64,000 bases of DNA from Tetracladium setigerum (Eukaryota > Ascomycota > Leotiomycetes > Helotiales), in the NCBI GenBank assembly GCA_031472005.1, contig PZJY01000012.1, positions 1,488,001 through 1,552,000 on the forward strand. The letters run 5' to 3'. Made by a program: the position numbers and the translations under genes. The notes under the pieces are model-generated. The model had not been told where the DNA came from. It did not search any database and worked only from the letters and a program-made list of their open reading frames with translations. Below are positions 12,230 to 24,260 of the stretch, in pieces (positions within the stretch are counted from its first letter, which is position 1; each line of letters starts with the position of its first letter).

Positions 12230-13334
12230 ATGAACCAAAGCCAGTCTCCCAATGCCGAGCCAGTCAGGCACAGCGTCGTCGAGGTTGCTACTACCTTTCA
12301 CTTGTTCCCTAAGCTGCCGAAGGAAGTGAGATGCATGATCTGGAAAGCAGCAGTAGAAAAGAACTCTGTTGGTTGTGATCATGGAGCTAACGTTTTTTGA
12401 GCTACCGGGCGCCAGACTGGTACATCTTCGCAATCCATTCGTTGCATATGACAAATCCAACAACGAATTTCATCTCCAACATGCCTGCAAGGAATCCAAC
12501 CGGATCATGCGAGAGACCTACACTGAATACCTCAAAATACCGTCTGGGGGCTTGCAGCTCGATTTATCGCGGGATGTTCTCTACGTGAGCGCGAAGGGCA
12601 ACAGCAAGCCCGGTTGGGAAGTTATCTTGCACCCAAGTATTGATCAATTGCAGGAAGGAATTTCAGAACTCCGTTTCATAGCCATCGATAGTAGAGTCTG
12701 CATAGACTGTCACAGGGAGGAGTATCGCTATCTTAGAGTGTTGTCGGAACTGAGAAGGCTGGAGGCTGTCTTTGTGGTCCATGATAAGACAGGCGCGCCC
12801 TTCGAGCTCTGTGGTAATTTCCCTTCCCTACACAGTCTTGCAAGTTTCAAACTCTTTTCCGTTCGCAAATCGATTCTGATTTGAGAACGCATAGATTGTG
12901 TAATTTGGAGCGAAAGTGGTTTCCAGTGGCTGAGGAAGGTTGTACGCACCACATACAAAGCAGCTGCAGTTTTAGAGGATAGAGAAGACATGGATGTATC
13001 TAAAGGTTCCATCGTGCCAATGTTTCTCCGGGGTCTAGTTGGCTTAGATACTTGGAGGCATGAGCTGGAAAAAGGTGCTGAGAGTTATGGCAAGGTGATA
13101 ATGAGCCTCGAGGAGTTCGTCCAAAGGATCAATATGGATGCAAGTCGGATTGTGGGGAAGAAAGACGATGTTACCGACAACCTATCTCGGATGGACCTCG
13201 ACGAGGAGATAGGAGGAAAAGAAAACAAATCAACTAAAGATGATGGTGTTCAGGCTCACTGGACTGATAATGCATTTGTACATCTTGGTGGGGAGAATGG
13301 CACTGTGCCACCATATCAAAACCCGTCAAAATAA
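12230..13334 (+). CDS. 2EXR-domain protein of unknown function
   Basis: Member of the large fungal 2EXR (F-box-like) family; no biochemical role is known. Exons 12230-12352, 12402-12813 and 12895-13334 give 324 residues. The hallmark FHLFPKLPKEVRCMIWKAA runs across intron 1 into LPGARLVHLRNPFV, the usual family continuation, and then the conserved HACKESNRIMRETY. Intron 1 (49 nt) has a GTAGAA donor and a GCTAAC branch point but a rare GAG acceptor. Intron 2 (81 nt, GTAATT..CATAG) removes an in-frame TGA at 12882 and is less certain. The tail is acidic and low-complexity. Without these two introns the gene would look frameshifted and prematurely stopped, so a broken gene remains an alternative. 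Confidence 0.7.
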
Positions 13335-13533
13335 AGAGACTACAAGACTCGACAGTACAAATGAAAAGACCCAATGTTCGGAATCAACCCTCAGGACGTG
13401 GATGAAAAGAACAATATTGACAGAAAATGACGTCCGAAATGACACCAGCAGGCCATAGTCACACCCAACACGTAACTTTCCAGACCTGAAGAAAATGGAA
13501 TACTCAAAATGCAAGACCCGGTGATCTACAAGG

Positions 13534-13803
13534 TTAAATAAATGAAATGAAATCAATTCTATTCAATTCAAACATCCCCTCCCAGCTGTCTCGCCATCTC
13601 CAACTCTCTAACCCTCCGTCCCCCTCCCTCGCCAACTCCTTCATAATCAAAACACACCTATCACAAACCTCCTCCACAACACCATCTCTCACAGCACTTT
13701 TACTTTTACATTCTCGACTGGCCTTGACGGCACGACATGGGCTTGTGATTATAATGCTGTGAAAATGACCACATGTGTATTTTTGGGTTTGGTATGTACA
13801 CAT
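13534..13803 (-). CDS. Small Cys/His-rich fungal protein
   Basis: Single exon of 89 residues starting MCTYQTQKYTCGHF. The opening resembles many short fungal proteins that start with a tyrosine-rich stretch followed by a CGH motif; later cysteines (SPCR, ECKS, VCDRC) could complete a metal site. No function can be assigned. It is convergent with the 2EXR gene, 199 bp away. Confidence 0.5.
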   Translation of the reverse strand: MCTYQTQKYTCGHFHSIIITSPCRAVKASRECKSKSAVRDGVVEEVCDRCVLIMKELAREGDGGLESWRWRDSWEGMFELNRIDFISFI

Positions 13804-14362
13804 TTTTTGAGGGGCGTTGGTAAGTAAGGGAGGGAGGGAGGTCGTATGGAGTTGGAGGGGGACATGGAGAAAGTAGATTACGAAGAAAGAGGTAAACTTA
13901 TGGTTTGTGGTGTGAAATAGGATAGGAAGGAGATAAGTGTTGTGGTAAAAGAATGGCTTTGTTTGAAGAGAAGGAAAAAGAACAAGAGGTATGCATGTTT
14001 CGACAAGTGTTTTGTGCGTAACATCATGGAATGAGAGAGCGCGAAACGTCTCTGATGTTTAAGAATGATCGAGAAGCGTTGTTTCTAGAAAGGATGATGC
14101 CTTTTATCTTCTAAAGATGCGCTTTGTTGAATGGCAGAGTAAGCATAGCACAAAACAGCTACGAAATGAGGCGAAATCTGATATCTACGAAGTTTGTTTC
14201 GTGAAGCAAAATAAACATGGCTACAAAGATAATAATGAGTTGACATGCAACGCTTGCTTGAAATCCGCACTGTATGCAAAAGCTATGCAAAGCTACATAT
14301 AAATGAAAAGGATGAGCCCCCCTCTAGAATGAGTGCCCTGATGCGCCACGCCACGAGTTTAC
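13804..14362. other. Intergenic
   Basis: Upstream of the small Cys/His gene and downstream of the WGDF-motif gene. Purine-rich on the plus strand near 13830-13990. No gene or RNA seen. Confidence 0.5.
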
Positions 14363-16128
14363 CTATCTATGCCTCAACTTACTCTCATGCTCCACCCAGA
14401 AATTCCTACAAATTCTGTGTCCCCAATGATCACTCCACCACTCACCAAAGCTATCTTCCACGCCGACATCTACCTTAGCAACCCTCTCTTCCCTCTTCAA
14501 CCCACAGATCAAACACTGTTTCGGCGCGACCATTCCCCCCTCTTGCGTCTTGACAAGCATGATGTCCCCAATCTCGGGGATAACCAAATGTTTACTCACA
14601 TCTTTCAAACTCGTATTGGCAACCGCAACGGCAGATTTCAAACGTCCCAACTGCTCTTTCCAAACCCGTACTAGATCCATAGCTTCCCTATCTTCTCTCG
14701 TAATTTCGGCTTTGTCGACGCCGGCGAGTTTCATACCGCTTTTTCCGCCGGCGGCTGAGGGTCCGATTTTCATGGCCTGAGAGAGGAGGGTGTCGCGCTT
14801 CCAGCGTAGTTTGCGGCCGGCAAGTATGTGTGCGGCTACGGTGGCGATGAGGAGGTAGGAGCGGAGGAAGGAGACCGTTGAAGGATCGGAGAGGATGCGA
14901 TTTTTGAGGGAGAAGGGTTGGTTGGTAACGGGTTTGAAAAGTGTTGATTGGGGGAGGTCGAAGAGAGTTGTAAGGAGGGGGAGGAGGACGGAAGGTGGGG
15001 GAATATTGGAAGGTGGTGGGACTTCGACGGGTTTCGGGGATTGCGCTTCTGATACGACGCCGTCGGCGTTGTCCCATGCCCATGCATCTGCTTCGATTCC
15101 TGTCGTTGGCTTATTTTTGTTTGATTTGGGTTTTGGTTTTGGAGCGTCTGGTGGCATGTCGGCAAAGTCACCCCAGTCTTCGTCTAACTCTGGGACTGGA
15201 GCAGGTGAGTCTTGGTATGGTGCTGGTTTTGGAGGTTCGAAAGATGGCCATGGGGTGACTGGAGAGGCTTCTCGAGTCTGACTCTTTATCTTTGTGACTT
15301 GACTTGTAGCAACTCCCAGATTTGCAAATGGATTACGCTCTTGGAAAGACGGCGATTTTGGTGCCTGTGGGTAGATGACATCTGATCCTGCCAGGATGGG
15401 GGATAGTGCTGATGGCTTCATTTTGGACGGCTTTACAGTTATCGTCGTAGCTCCAAAGAGACCTTCCAGAGACTGGGAGTTCGTAGGCTGAGCTGGGTAG
15501 GATTGTTGCACTGGTTGAGATGTAGGAAAGGCCGACGGAGGTCCAGACGGAGCAGCTTCGAAGTCCCCAAAGTCATCATCTTCCTCCGCAGATAACTCAT
15601 CCGCATCGAACAGAACATCTCCTTTGCCTGAGCTTATCTGTAAAGGATTTGGTCTTTGTGTTGGATGCGCTCTTGTCGGAACAGATGTTGGTTCTCTTGC
15701 CCCAGCATTTCCCCAACCATCAATACCACTCGAAAACATCTGTAGAGTGTCCCTTCGTATCATCTTCGGCGTGTCTTTCACCGGGATTGTGCTAGCGGTA
15801 CCCTGATTCGGTTTTGGAGCAGTGTATGTCTGAACAGGTGGTTTGCTCTCCTGTGCCATACTCTCAAATGATCCCCAGATGTCATCCTGAGCTTTGGGTG
15901 GTTGCCGCGCATTGCGGGGTTGAAAGCTGGTCATATTCCCCCATGGATCCTCACTTTGTCTAGATAGCGGCGCCTGCCATACACTTTCCCCATTTCCAGA
16001 TTGTGTATTCGGGCCTGTTGCCCCTAGAAGGGAGAGATCATTGCTGGCGGGTGTGCTCGACGCCTGTTGTAGCCCACTTTGCGGGCTTGATAGAAGCTGT
16101 CGAATTCTGCGAGGAGGTCGGCAGACAT
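14363..16128 (-). CDS. WGDF-motif protein (aftiphilin-like; often labelled Ppk6), frame interrupted
   Basis: The continuous frame runs from ATG 15934 to the stop at 14363 (523 residues), but conserved sequence extends upstream. Its N-terminus would be MSADLLAEFDSFYQA at ATG 16128, one base out of frame. The frames join at a run of three G at 16083-16085 (C on the coding strand); one more base would give a 588-residue protein. The protein is mostly disordered, with acidic motifs DDFGDFEAA and DEDWGDFADMP, similar to clathrin-adaptor-binding motifs in aftiphilin-type proteins. The C-terminus is Cys/His-rich: CLICGLKREER, WGHRICRNFWVEHE. Homologues are often annotated as Ppk6 kinase, but no kinase domain is visible. 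A trafficking role is inference. Confidence 0.65.
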
Positions 16129-16667
16129 GATTCTTAGTTTGTTCTAGCAGTTTTAGCCCAAACTAGGAAAACGTATATCTATCGTAGCGAAGCTGAAAGT
16201 TCCAGGTCCCAGAGTGGATATTATAACCACTCCATATCTGGGCTTCGTATGTTTGTGCTGGTAGCGAAGTCTGTCCTTGCCCTCGTTCTGTGGTGGTTTA
16301 GTGGGTTGAAGCAAGGCTGATTATATAGAAATCGCAGAGGAAAAAATCGTCCTGCAACGGATCGTTCGAGGTGTGATCCGTCGAGCTCTCTCCTTTTTGC
16401 AAGCTCAAAGGACGGGAAAAAGAGGCGTCCATTCTTCCCGTTCTTCGTTGTTGTTCAAGACAAGGCTGACAGGCACATTATATAGTGCCAAGGCGCTAGT
16501 CCTAGCCAGGGCTAGCCTGCACAAGCACCCAGACCTTATGCATCTTGTGCATGAGAGTGGTGGGAGCTGGGAAGCTTGATATGACTTGACTTGACTCCTA
16601 ATCCAGAGCTTCCGAGATTTAAGAGAAGTATTGGAAGAGACTATTCCAATCGAAAACTTGAGTAGTA
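16129..16667. promoter_or_regulatory. Divergent promoter, WGDF gene / TBC gene
   Basis: About 540 bp between the two divergent start codons. An imperfect palindromic stretch around 16495-16512 (GGCGCTAGTCCTAGCC) stands out, but no known site can be named. Confidence 0.4.
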
Positions 16668-19302
16668 ATGAGATCGTTGGAAGATGCAAGGCAAGTTTCT
16701 TGTCAAGTCTCATACTTCCATCTCAAGGAAATCACTGACGTCAAAGTACAATCACAGAGCAAGATGGGAAGTCACAACATCACATCTGACGAGTCTCAAA
16801 GATCTCAAGAAATCAGTCAAATTAGATGGCGATGAAAGCCCATGTATAGCGGGACTGCGCTCTGTGTGTTGGAAGGTGTGTGCTATCTTGATCTTGTGGA
16901 ACACGAAGCCGTTTCCTAATCATTGTCACCCAGACCTTTCTACTCTTCCAGAGTACAAAAGTAGACGCATGGCCACAAGTCTTAGCAGACTCAAGATCGG
17001 CATATACTGCTCTTCGTGGTCACCTGTTGAGATTTGTAGAAAACTCAGATGAGCTGGGATCAGCTTTGGATCCTCTGGACGATGATCGTGATGTATGTAT
17101 TTGGGTTTGAGTTGAATCCTATCCGTCTTCTTCCTTCCGTTACCCAGCTGAGACATGTAGTCTCCTTGGAACACTTTACGGCAAGATGACGAGATACGAG
17201 CCGAGATCTTCCAAGATGTCGAACGGTGTATGCCAGAAGAACCCTACTTTCGCCAACCAGAGACACAACGAAAACTTTTGGACATCTTATTTGTATTCTG
17301 CAAGATCAATCAAGATGTTGGTTACCGACAGGGAATGCACGAGCTTTTGGCCCCCATACTTTGGGTAATCGATCAAGACTCTGTGGATGCTGCCAGCGAT
17401 GCAAATCAGTCTACGGACTCCGTGTTGAAACAAACACTAGACCGCGAATACGTCGAGCATGATTCTTTCACGCTGTTCTCCCTAGTCATGAGATCCGCGA
17501 AGTCATTCTACGAGCTTGGTGAGCCGGACAAGAGAGCAGGTCAGCCCTCAAACGGTACCGCTGCTTCCCAAGGAGCATCTCCGATTGTCGAGAGGAGCAA
17601 AAGAATACATGAAATTTATCTTGCCAGTGTGGACCCCGAACTTGCGAAACATTTAACAGATATTGAGGTTTTGCCTCAGATATTTTTAATGTAGTATCCC
17701 TCTTACTGATCTGTCGGTCATCCCACTAATTTAACCTCGCAGACGCTGGATTAGGCTACTCTTTGGACGAGAATTCCCCTTTGAAGATATACTTGCACTC
17801 TGGGACACACTTTTTGCGGAAGACCCTGAATTAGATTTGATAGATCTGGTCTGTGTGGCGATGTTACTAAGAATAAGATGGCAACGTGAGCGCTTCCATT
17901 CTAGAAAGCTCGAGCCCAGCTGATTTTCATCCAGTTTTGGAGTCGAATTACTCCTATGCACTAATGTTACTTCTGAAGTACCCCCCTCCATCCTCTCCAA
18001 TCGGTCCTAAGACATTTGTCGACGATGCAACTTTCCTCCGAGATAACTTGAACGTGGCTGGTGGAGCTACCATTATTGAGAAATATAGTTACAAATCACC
18101 CGCTATATTCAATTCAAGCTCACGGCCTTTGACGCCGTCGGCACAAGGAGCCAGTCCCAGGGAGAAGAATTTGCGGACAAAATCTCCTCTTCCATCCCCA
18201 GCAAGATTCTTGCAACAGCAAGGTGTTGGAGAAATGTTCCAAGGAGCAGCAAGAGGGCTTTTGGATAGAGGAGAGCGACTGGGGATTAACCAAGCAGTTC
18301 GGGACGCAGTCGAGGAAGCGAAGAAAAATGTGAGTGCTTCTACTCAATGTTCTGCTATTAATTTTGTTGGTGGCTAGCACTCTGATGGGGCAATTGCTAA
18401 CAACTCAACAGATGCAAGGCCTTCAGGCATCCCGAAATAATTCGTATATTGGGCGGACGAACTCACAGAACTCCAGATGGTCACTTGATGAAGGGAAACG
18501 ATTGCCATCTTCCAGCGCGATGATTACAACCATGAACTTGCGAAACCAGAAGCTCGCTACTATGCTTGACCAAGCCATGTCCGAACTTCGAGCAGTGTCT
18601 GTCTCCAAAACGAATGACAAGGACAAATATATTGAAGCGATGGACCTAGCAATTGCACGAGTGGATTTCGTCAAAGTCTATCTGGAAGATTTAAACATGC
18701 CTCTTCCAACGGAACCTTCGGAGATCATCCCTTCGAGCCCATTGCAGCAGCCGAAAGTTTTGATTGAAGGGTTAGATCCTGTGCAAGTCGCCCTTCCAAG
18801 CACACCGATCCCGTCAACTCCGATAGTGGAGGTAACCTCCAAACCAGAAGTCAAGGTCATTCCTCGCGAGCCACCAGCACAAGATACCGATACTACCAAA
18901 GCCAAGTCGGAGCTAAGTCTAGCTCCCTCTGCGATAATTCCACCTCTTGAATTGGAGCAAAGCACTGCCATCGAGCCAACAGTAGAGAAACACCTATCCA
19001 CAAGACCAGTTGCACTCCCCACGCGGTCCACGATCGCGCAGTCCAACTTTGCATGGATGCTCGAACCAGACTCGTCTTCAAGTTCCGGGGCAAAGGCATC
19101 GCCGCCCAAATCATCATCGCCTTTCTTAAAGTCATCGAGACGACCTACGTCTGGCGCAAGCCGAGAGAAAGCGGCATTCTTGTTTGGGGAGGATGGGGGT
19201 GACTCGAGTAGTTCGAGTCCCAGGTTTCCGGCGATAGCTGATACTGACGAGGGGTTCAATATGGGCACGATCAAAGGGAGCCGAAGCAAATCAGAGAATT
19301 GA
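16668..19302 (+). CDS. TBC-domain Rab GTPase-activating protein (TBC1D5-like)
   Basis: Seven exons, 16668-16690, 16758-16875, 16934-17092, 17161-17690, 17743-17885, 17935-18329 and 18412-19302, give 752 residues. Intron 1 uses a GC donor (AAG|GCAAGT) with a CTGAC branch and CACAG acceptor; only this splice gives MRSLEDARARWEV followed by the domain. The TBC domain includes SVCWKTFLLF, the arginine region SPWNTLRQDDEIR, the glutamine-finger block DVGYRQGMHELLAPILW, and FGREFPFEDILALWD with DLVCVAMLLRIRWQ. The order and the split domain match TBC1D5-type proteins, which act on Rab7 in retromer and autophagy pathways; that role is by analogy. The C-terminal 300 residues are Ser/Pro-rich and disordered. 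Confidence 0.85.
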
Positions 19303-20783
19303 AGTGGGTGGCATATGGACATGAAATTGAACCATTACTACTTAACTGCACGCTTCCTTTCTCAACAGTATCTTTTATCTGAGGGAAGGCGGGTCACCCC
19401 ACGGGTTGGGATGCGGGTTGAGATCTGCCGCTATTGGCTTCAGTCCCGAAGGTAAGCAAGAGGAAACAGACCGAAGCGTTGTAGTGATTCGGGTGAAGTT
19501 GAGGTTCGCCCACACACGTTACTGCAGCTGCATGCGGACATCCCACGCACATGGCCAATAGACTCAACCTGGAGATGCAGATTCTTGGAGTGACAGCCAC
19601 CAAGAGTATCTATTTGGCCAACCTGGGAGGACGGAGGGCGAGGAGCACTTCGTGACCAATTTTATAACAAGGTGACAATGGCCACCATACACAATCGGAA
19701 GTGATGTTTGCTCTCTGCATCGTAGTTCCATATCTTAGGTACCTCCCTCCTATCGTGATCTTTACTATCTACCTGGTCCTTGTGAAGCAAACATGAAGAT
19801 CCACGCAGGGTTTGGGTTCTCGACCTTCGGATGGAGTCCGTTTCATCCTGATTCTCATTGGGTGAGGCGAGAGCAATTGAATAATAGGTAGCATGCTCCT
19901 CTGAGAAGATCGCTGCTTTCTTTCCACATGTTTCTTTGCGTGCCTGCCATTTTTTTATCGCACATTTGCATTTACGTTTACTGTAAGATCTTACATCCAC
20001 ATTTACAGCCACCAGGCAGGGAGAATGAACGAGTCTGCAAGCTGCTTGCGGTGTGGGTGTTTGAGAGGCTGGTGGCGGGGCTCGCTTAGCCCTACAACGA
20101 CCAATCACAGGCGGGCCATGTGGTCGCGGGGTGATTGATGTGCGCTTGGACTAATCAGGCGTAAAAAGTGGGGTGGGTTAGGAAGTTTTACCACTTTACT
20201 TGGACCTTTTTACCCTTTTACACCTTTTTACCTTATTTGTTCCCAGCGGGCAGGCAGGCATCCTGGCATCGCAGAAGCACAAAAGCTCTTTCCTTTCTTT
20301 CTTGTCCCTCTCCCCCAAATTTCTCCACCTCGATTCTTCCCTCCTTCTTCCCTCCTCCTCTCCTCTACTTTCCTCACCTCCCACCTCTCTCTCACCTCCA
20401 ATCTACAACATCTCCCTCTCCGTCACTTCACCCTCTCCCCTTCCCTCTCGCCACTATCTCCAATTCTCTCTCGCCCCTCTCCTCTTCCTCATCCACTTCC
20501 TCATCCTCGTCCCTCTTCCTCTCTCGACTCAACACTTCGCGTCGACCCTTCTTTCACAACACGAACATCCGACACTCTCCACCCCACCCCACCCAAGCTC
20601 AACACCACCATCTTTCCGTGAGTTATTCGCCTCTGCAAGTCCTCTGGTGCTACAATCCGGATTGTTCCCAATGCAAATAAATATACATTGGGATCATGGT
20701 TTTGTGCCCTGGGCATTCAAGATGGGCAATGCTAATGCGCCATCCCCATACTAGGAACTACCTCATAACGACACAATCTCACA
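19303..20783. promoter_or_regulatory. Upstream region and leader of the KH gene
   Basis: No gene seen. It holds a CCAAT-type site at 20101 and a long pyrimidine tract (about 20270-20600) typical of promoters or leaders of highly expressed fungal genes. The 184-residue open frame across the tract is compositional. Confidence 0.45.
20101..20107 (+). promoter_or_regulatory. CCAATCA box
   Basis: Matches the CCAATSA consensus of the fungal HAP/CBC complex, about 680 bp upstream of the KH gene ATG. A short site, so chance occurrence is possible. Confidence 0.3.
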
Positions 20784-22073
20784 ATGTCTTCCCAAGAACT
20801 TCGCGACAACTCCCTCACTGCGGATGAGCTCGCCGACGGCATCAACAACCTCAATGTAGGCGGTGACGAGGCCCGTCTCGGACCAGATGGAGAACCCTCC
20901 CAAAGACCGAGGAGGAGTATGCCGAGGCCCAACTCACCCTTCGTGCCATTGTCTCCTCCAAGGAAGCTGGTGTTATCATTGGCAAGGGAGGCAAGAATGT
21001 TGCAGACCTCCGCGACGAGACTGGCGTGAAAGCCGGTGTCAGCAAGGTCGTCCAGGGTGTTCACGACCGTGTTCTGACCATCTCGGGTGGATGCGAGGCT
21101 ATTTCCAAGGCCTATGCGATCGTAGCTAAGGCTCTTTTGGAAGGCGCTCCCCAGATGGGCATGGGAGGTGTTGTGTCAAATAACGGTACCCATCGTAAGT
21201 ATTTATATGTATATTTTTGGAATGACCCGTGACTAATTTATCAATAGCTATCAAGCTCTTGATTTCGCACAACCAGATGGGTACGATCATTGGCCGACAA
21301 GGTCTCAAGATCAAGCACATCCAAGATGCATCAGGTGTTCGCATGGTCGCACAAAAGGAGATGCTTCCACAGTCCACCGAGCGCATTGTTGAGGTTCAAG
21401 GCAGCCCAGAGGGAATCCAGAAGGCTATCTGGGAGATCTGCAAATGTCTAGTTGACGATTGGCAACGAGGAACTGGCACTGTTTTGTACAATCCAGTTGT
21501 CCGCACTCAACCTGGAGGCGGACCAGAGCGCACTGGACCATCCAGTGGAGGTAGCGGACGAGAGTACAACAACAGTAACAACCGTGTCACGCGCACTGGA
21601 AATGGTGCCGACTTCAGCGAAGGTAGTGCCCCTCGTCAATACAACCGCCGTTCTGATTCCGATGCTGCTCAACGTGGCAATGGACCTCCTACTCACGATG
21701 AGAATGGAGAGGAATTGCAAACTCAGAATATCAGCATTCCATCTGACATGGTTGGATGCATCATTGGTCGCGCAGGAAGTAAGATCTCGGAGATCCGAAA
21801 GACCTCTGGTGCTCGCATCAGCATTGCCAAGGGTAAGTCTTTTCGCTTAAGAGCTTCGGCTGAATCCCCAATTTTTTTTTTAATTTCACAACTCCATCTG
21901 TGTTGATCATTTTGTATACATTCGCTAAACATTTCATTACAGCCCCACACGATGATACCGGAGAACGTATGTTCACTATCATGGGCAGCGCCAAGGCCTG
22001 TGAATCTGCTCTCTATCTTCTCTATGAGAACTTGGAGGCTGAGAAGATGCGACGAACTAACGCCCAGGATTAA
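20784..22073 (+). CDS. Triple KH-domain RNA-binding protein (Pbp2/Rnc1-like), frame interrupted
   Basis: Cytoplasmic or nuclear RNA-binding protein of the PCBP type. Exons 20784-21194, 21248-21832 and 21943-22073. Three KH domains are each marked by their GXXG loop: VIIGKGGKNVADLR, TIIGRQGLKIKHIQ and CIIGRAGSKISEIR. A Gly/Asn/Arg-rich linker lies between KH2 and KH3. The N-terminal frame (MSSQELRDNSLTADEL) ends at GPDGEPS and the conserved KTEEEYAEAQLTLRAIV continues in another frame. The switch falls at CCC 20899-20901; one more C restores the frame and gives 375 residues. S. pombe Rnc1 and yeast Pbp2 are the nearest named relatives I can offer. Confidence 0.85.
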
Positions 22074-23218
22074 CTTCCTTTTGGGCATTTTTCTTTTTTA
22101 TGATGGCAAGCTTTCGTCGGGGTTTCCACCAGATCTGACTTGCCGCAAGGCTGCTGTTGATACGATGGATCTTCGGAAGCTACGATGATACTCCTAATTC
22201 TTCAAAAGCGTTTCAGCAAATCATTGCTTGTCTCTTTACCTATTTTTTCATCTCTTTACGATACGGACTTTACGAATTTACGGTCAATGGTTGCATGGAG
22301 TCTCTGGTAGTTTTCCCGGCAACTCATCCTTTGATACTCGATTCTCGATCCTCGAATAGACGACTCGACTTGACATCAACTTCGAAACATCGACCCAAGT
22401 TTCGACCTTCTCTGCCAACCCGACACGTCCTCCTCTGAACGTACGAGAACCGTCATAATCTCGTCATGTGCCACGCACCACGCACCACGACCCAGAATTC
22501 CTTTGCAGTCATCACCACGTCACTTCATCAACCCTGCAAGCACCCCCTCCTTCTTCGCACTCCCTCAAAAATTACTACCAGTACCGATGCTACTACTACT
22601 CAACTTTCGCCTCCCTCTCGCTGCTACCTGCCTGTCCTTCTTCTGACGACTCGAGCATCAATGAATCACACACTCTATCCTCACCTACTCGTCACTTGCC
22701 ACGTCTTTCACGATCGGTTATATCGACAAGATCTTTGAGGATGGGTAAGATAGGATCTTGGTGTAGACTAGCAAATATGAGTTCTTACAAGCACGTGATG
22801 TTCTTTTATCGATGTGAAGTATTATATATGATCTGTTGACTATTTATCTCATGGCAAGATCAAAGTGAAAGTTCACATCACCTGCCGCTGGGTACCATCA
22901 ACATCGAGTCTTACAATCGGCAATCAAACCATCAGCTTGTGTCCCCAATTCCCCCAGGAATGACATGTTTCACATCAGACTGCAGTTCTTGCTTTGCAAG
23001 TCGATTGTTCATCGTATCAACCACTTAGTCTATTCCAATCATTCTACCGCTCAAAACAAGTAGGATATCTACCCTTATCATCCTCATATCTCTCTCTCTG
23101 TTCTATGTATCACACCTAGTATCCATCCCCTTCCCCCGGCCCTCCTCCATGATCCATCACTTTTCCCCAAACCCCCCAAACTTGCATGATTTTATGCCTA
23201 CCTACTATGAAAATCTTC
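22074..23218. other. Convergent intergenic region, KH gene / coactosin
   Basis: Holds the two 3' flanks. Plus-strand open frames near 22466-22840 are C/T-rich and without conserved motifs. No RNA gene seen. Confidence 0.5.
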
Positions 23219-24260
23219 TTATCCCCTCCCACCGTTATAATCCGCACCCCCTGCTTTTCTCAATCGCTTTACGATCTCGGCTTCGTCTAGGTCTTTGACT
23301 TCTCGTGCGTCTCTGTGTTTGGTGGGTTAATTGGTTAGTTTGCGTTTTGTTTCTTGCATTTAATTGATTGCCTGATTGCTTTTTTCCATATGGGTCTCGT
23401 TGGGTTGAAGTCGGTTTTGTCCTTTCAATGCCAAAAGATGCTAGGGGGTATCTTTTCTCCTTCGCTCCGTACACGTCATTTTGTTGATTTCATATATACC
23501 ATGGCAGAGTGTTTTACGGTCAAACCCAATCCTTTTCTCCCATTGGGGTAAAGAAATGAAAATGGAAATGAAATAGAAAGAGAAAGAGAAGAAAAGACCT
23601 AAAAAAAAGGTAGGCACGTACACTTGTATACTATGATGACCCAAGACCGTCTTCACCTCTCCACTCTCAATACTAACACGGGCCTTGCGCATCACCTTTG
23701 TATTCTCGCCTATCCATATCACGAGGATAAACTTGACGCGCTTGGATTCCGTGTCGTTGGCATATTCTATACGGAGGTAGGCGTATTGCGCTTGCTGTTG
23801 TTGTTTTTTGTACTTGTCAGTCAGAGGGCTTTTATTGGGGATATCTCTTAGAGGAGGAGGAGAAGGAGGAAGTGGAGGGGAGGGTGATTTTGAGAGAGAG
23901 GCAGAGTATGAAAAGGATTTTGGGGAGGGAAGGGGAGTGGGCAAAGGACCGTACGTACATCAGGTTGAAGATGAGTAGATAATTCCTTGATACCACCGCT
24001 ACCGGTCGAAGAGAGTGTTAGGTTGGATTTTGTTGGCGAGGAGTAGGATATCAGGAGCCAGTTTGTTTCGTCTTTGTCGGAGCGGACCTGTAGGGTTTGA
24101 ATTGTGTAAGTTTGATTTTGTGTGAACTGGTTATTTGCGGGTAGGAATGGGTGGTGGGAGGGAACGTTGGGAGATTGAGGACAAGAGAAGAAAGGCAGTG
24201 GAGGTAAAGACGTACGGCATCGTATGCTGCGAGGATTTCGGGGGAGTTTGCGCCTGACAT
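23219..24260 (-). CDS. Coactosin (ADF-homology actin-binding protein)
   Basis: Small actin-filament-binding protein of the ADF/cofilin fold. Four exons, 24260-24216, 24087-23959, 23794-23622 and 23312-23219, give 146 residues, the family length. Visible blocks are MSGANSPEILAAYDAVRSDK, DETNWLLISY, YAYLRIEYANDTESKRVKF, VIWIGENTKVMRKARVSIES and the closing ADYNGGRG. Introns 1 and 2 start GTACGT. Intron 3 is long (309 nt) and contains a purine-rich stretch. The gene is divergent from HUT1 with 572 bp between start codons. Confidence 0.9.

Noticed and set aside
12369..12884. 2EXR gene as a frameshifted pseudogene
   Set aside because: Two plausible introns restore a full-length family member; kept as an alternative in the entry.
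20168..20754. Plus-strand frames of 170-184 codons before the KH gene
   Set aside because: Pyrimidine-rich leader; Ser/Pro/Leu composition only, and two frames are open at once.
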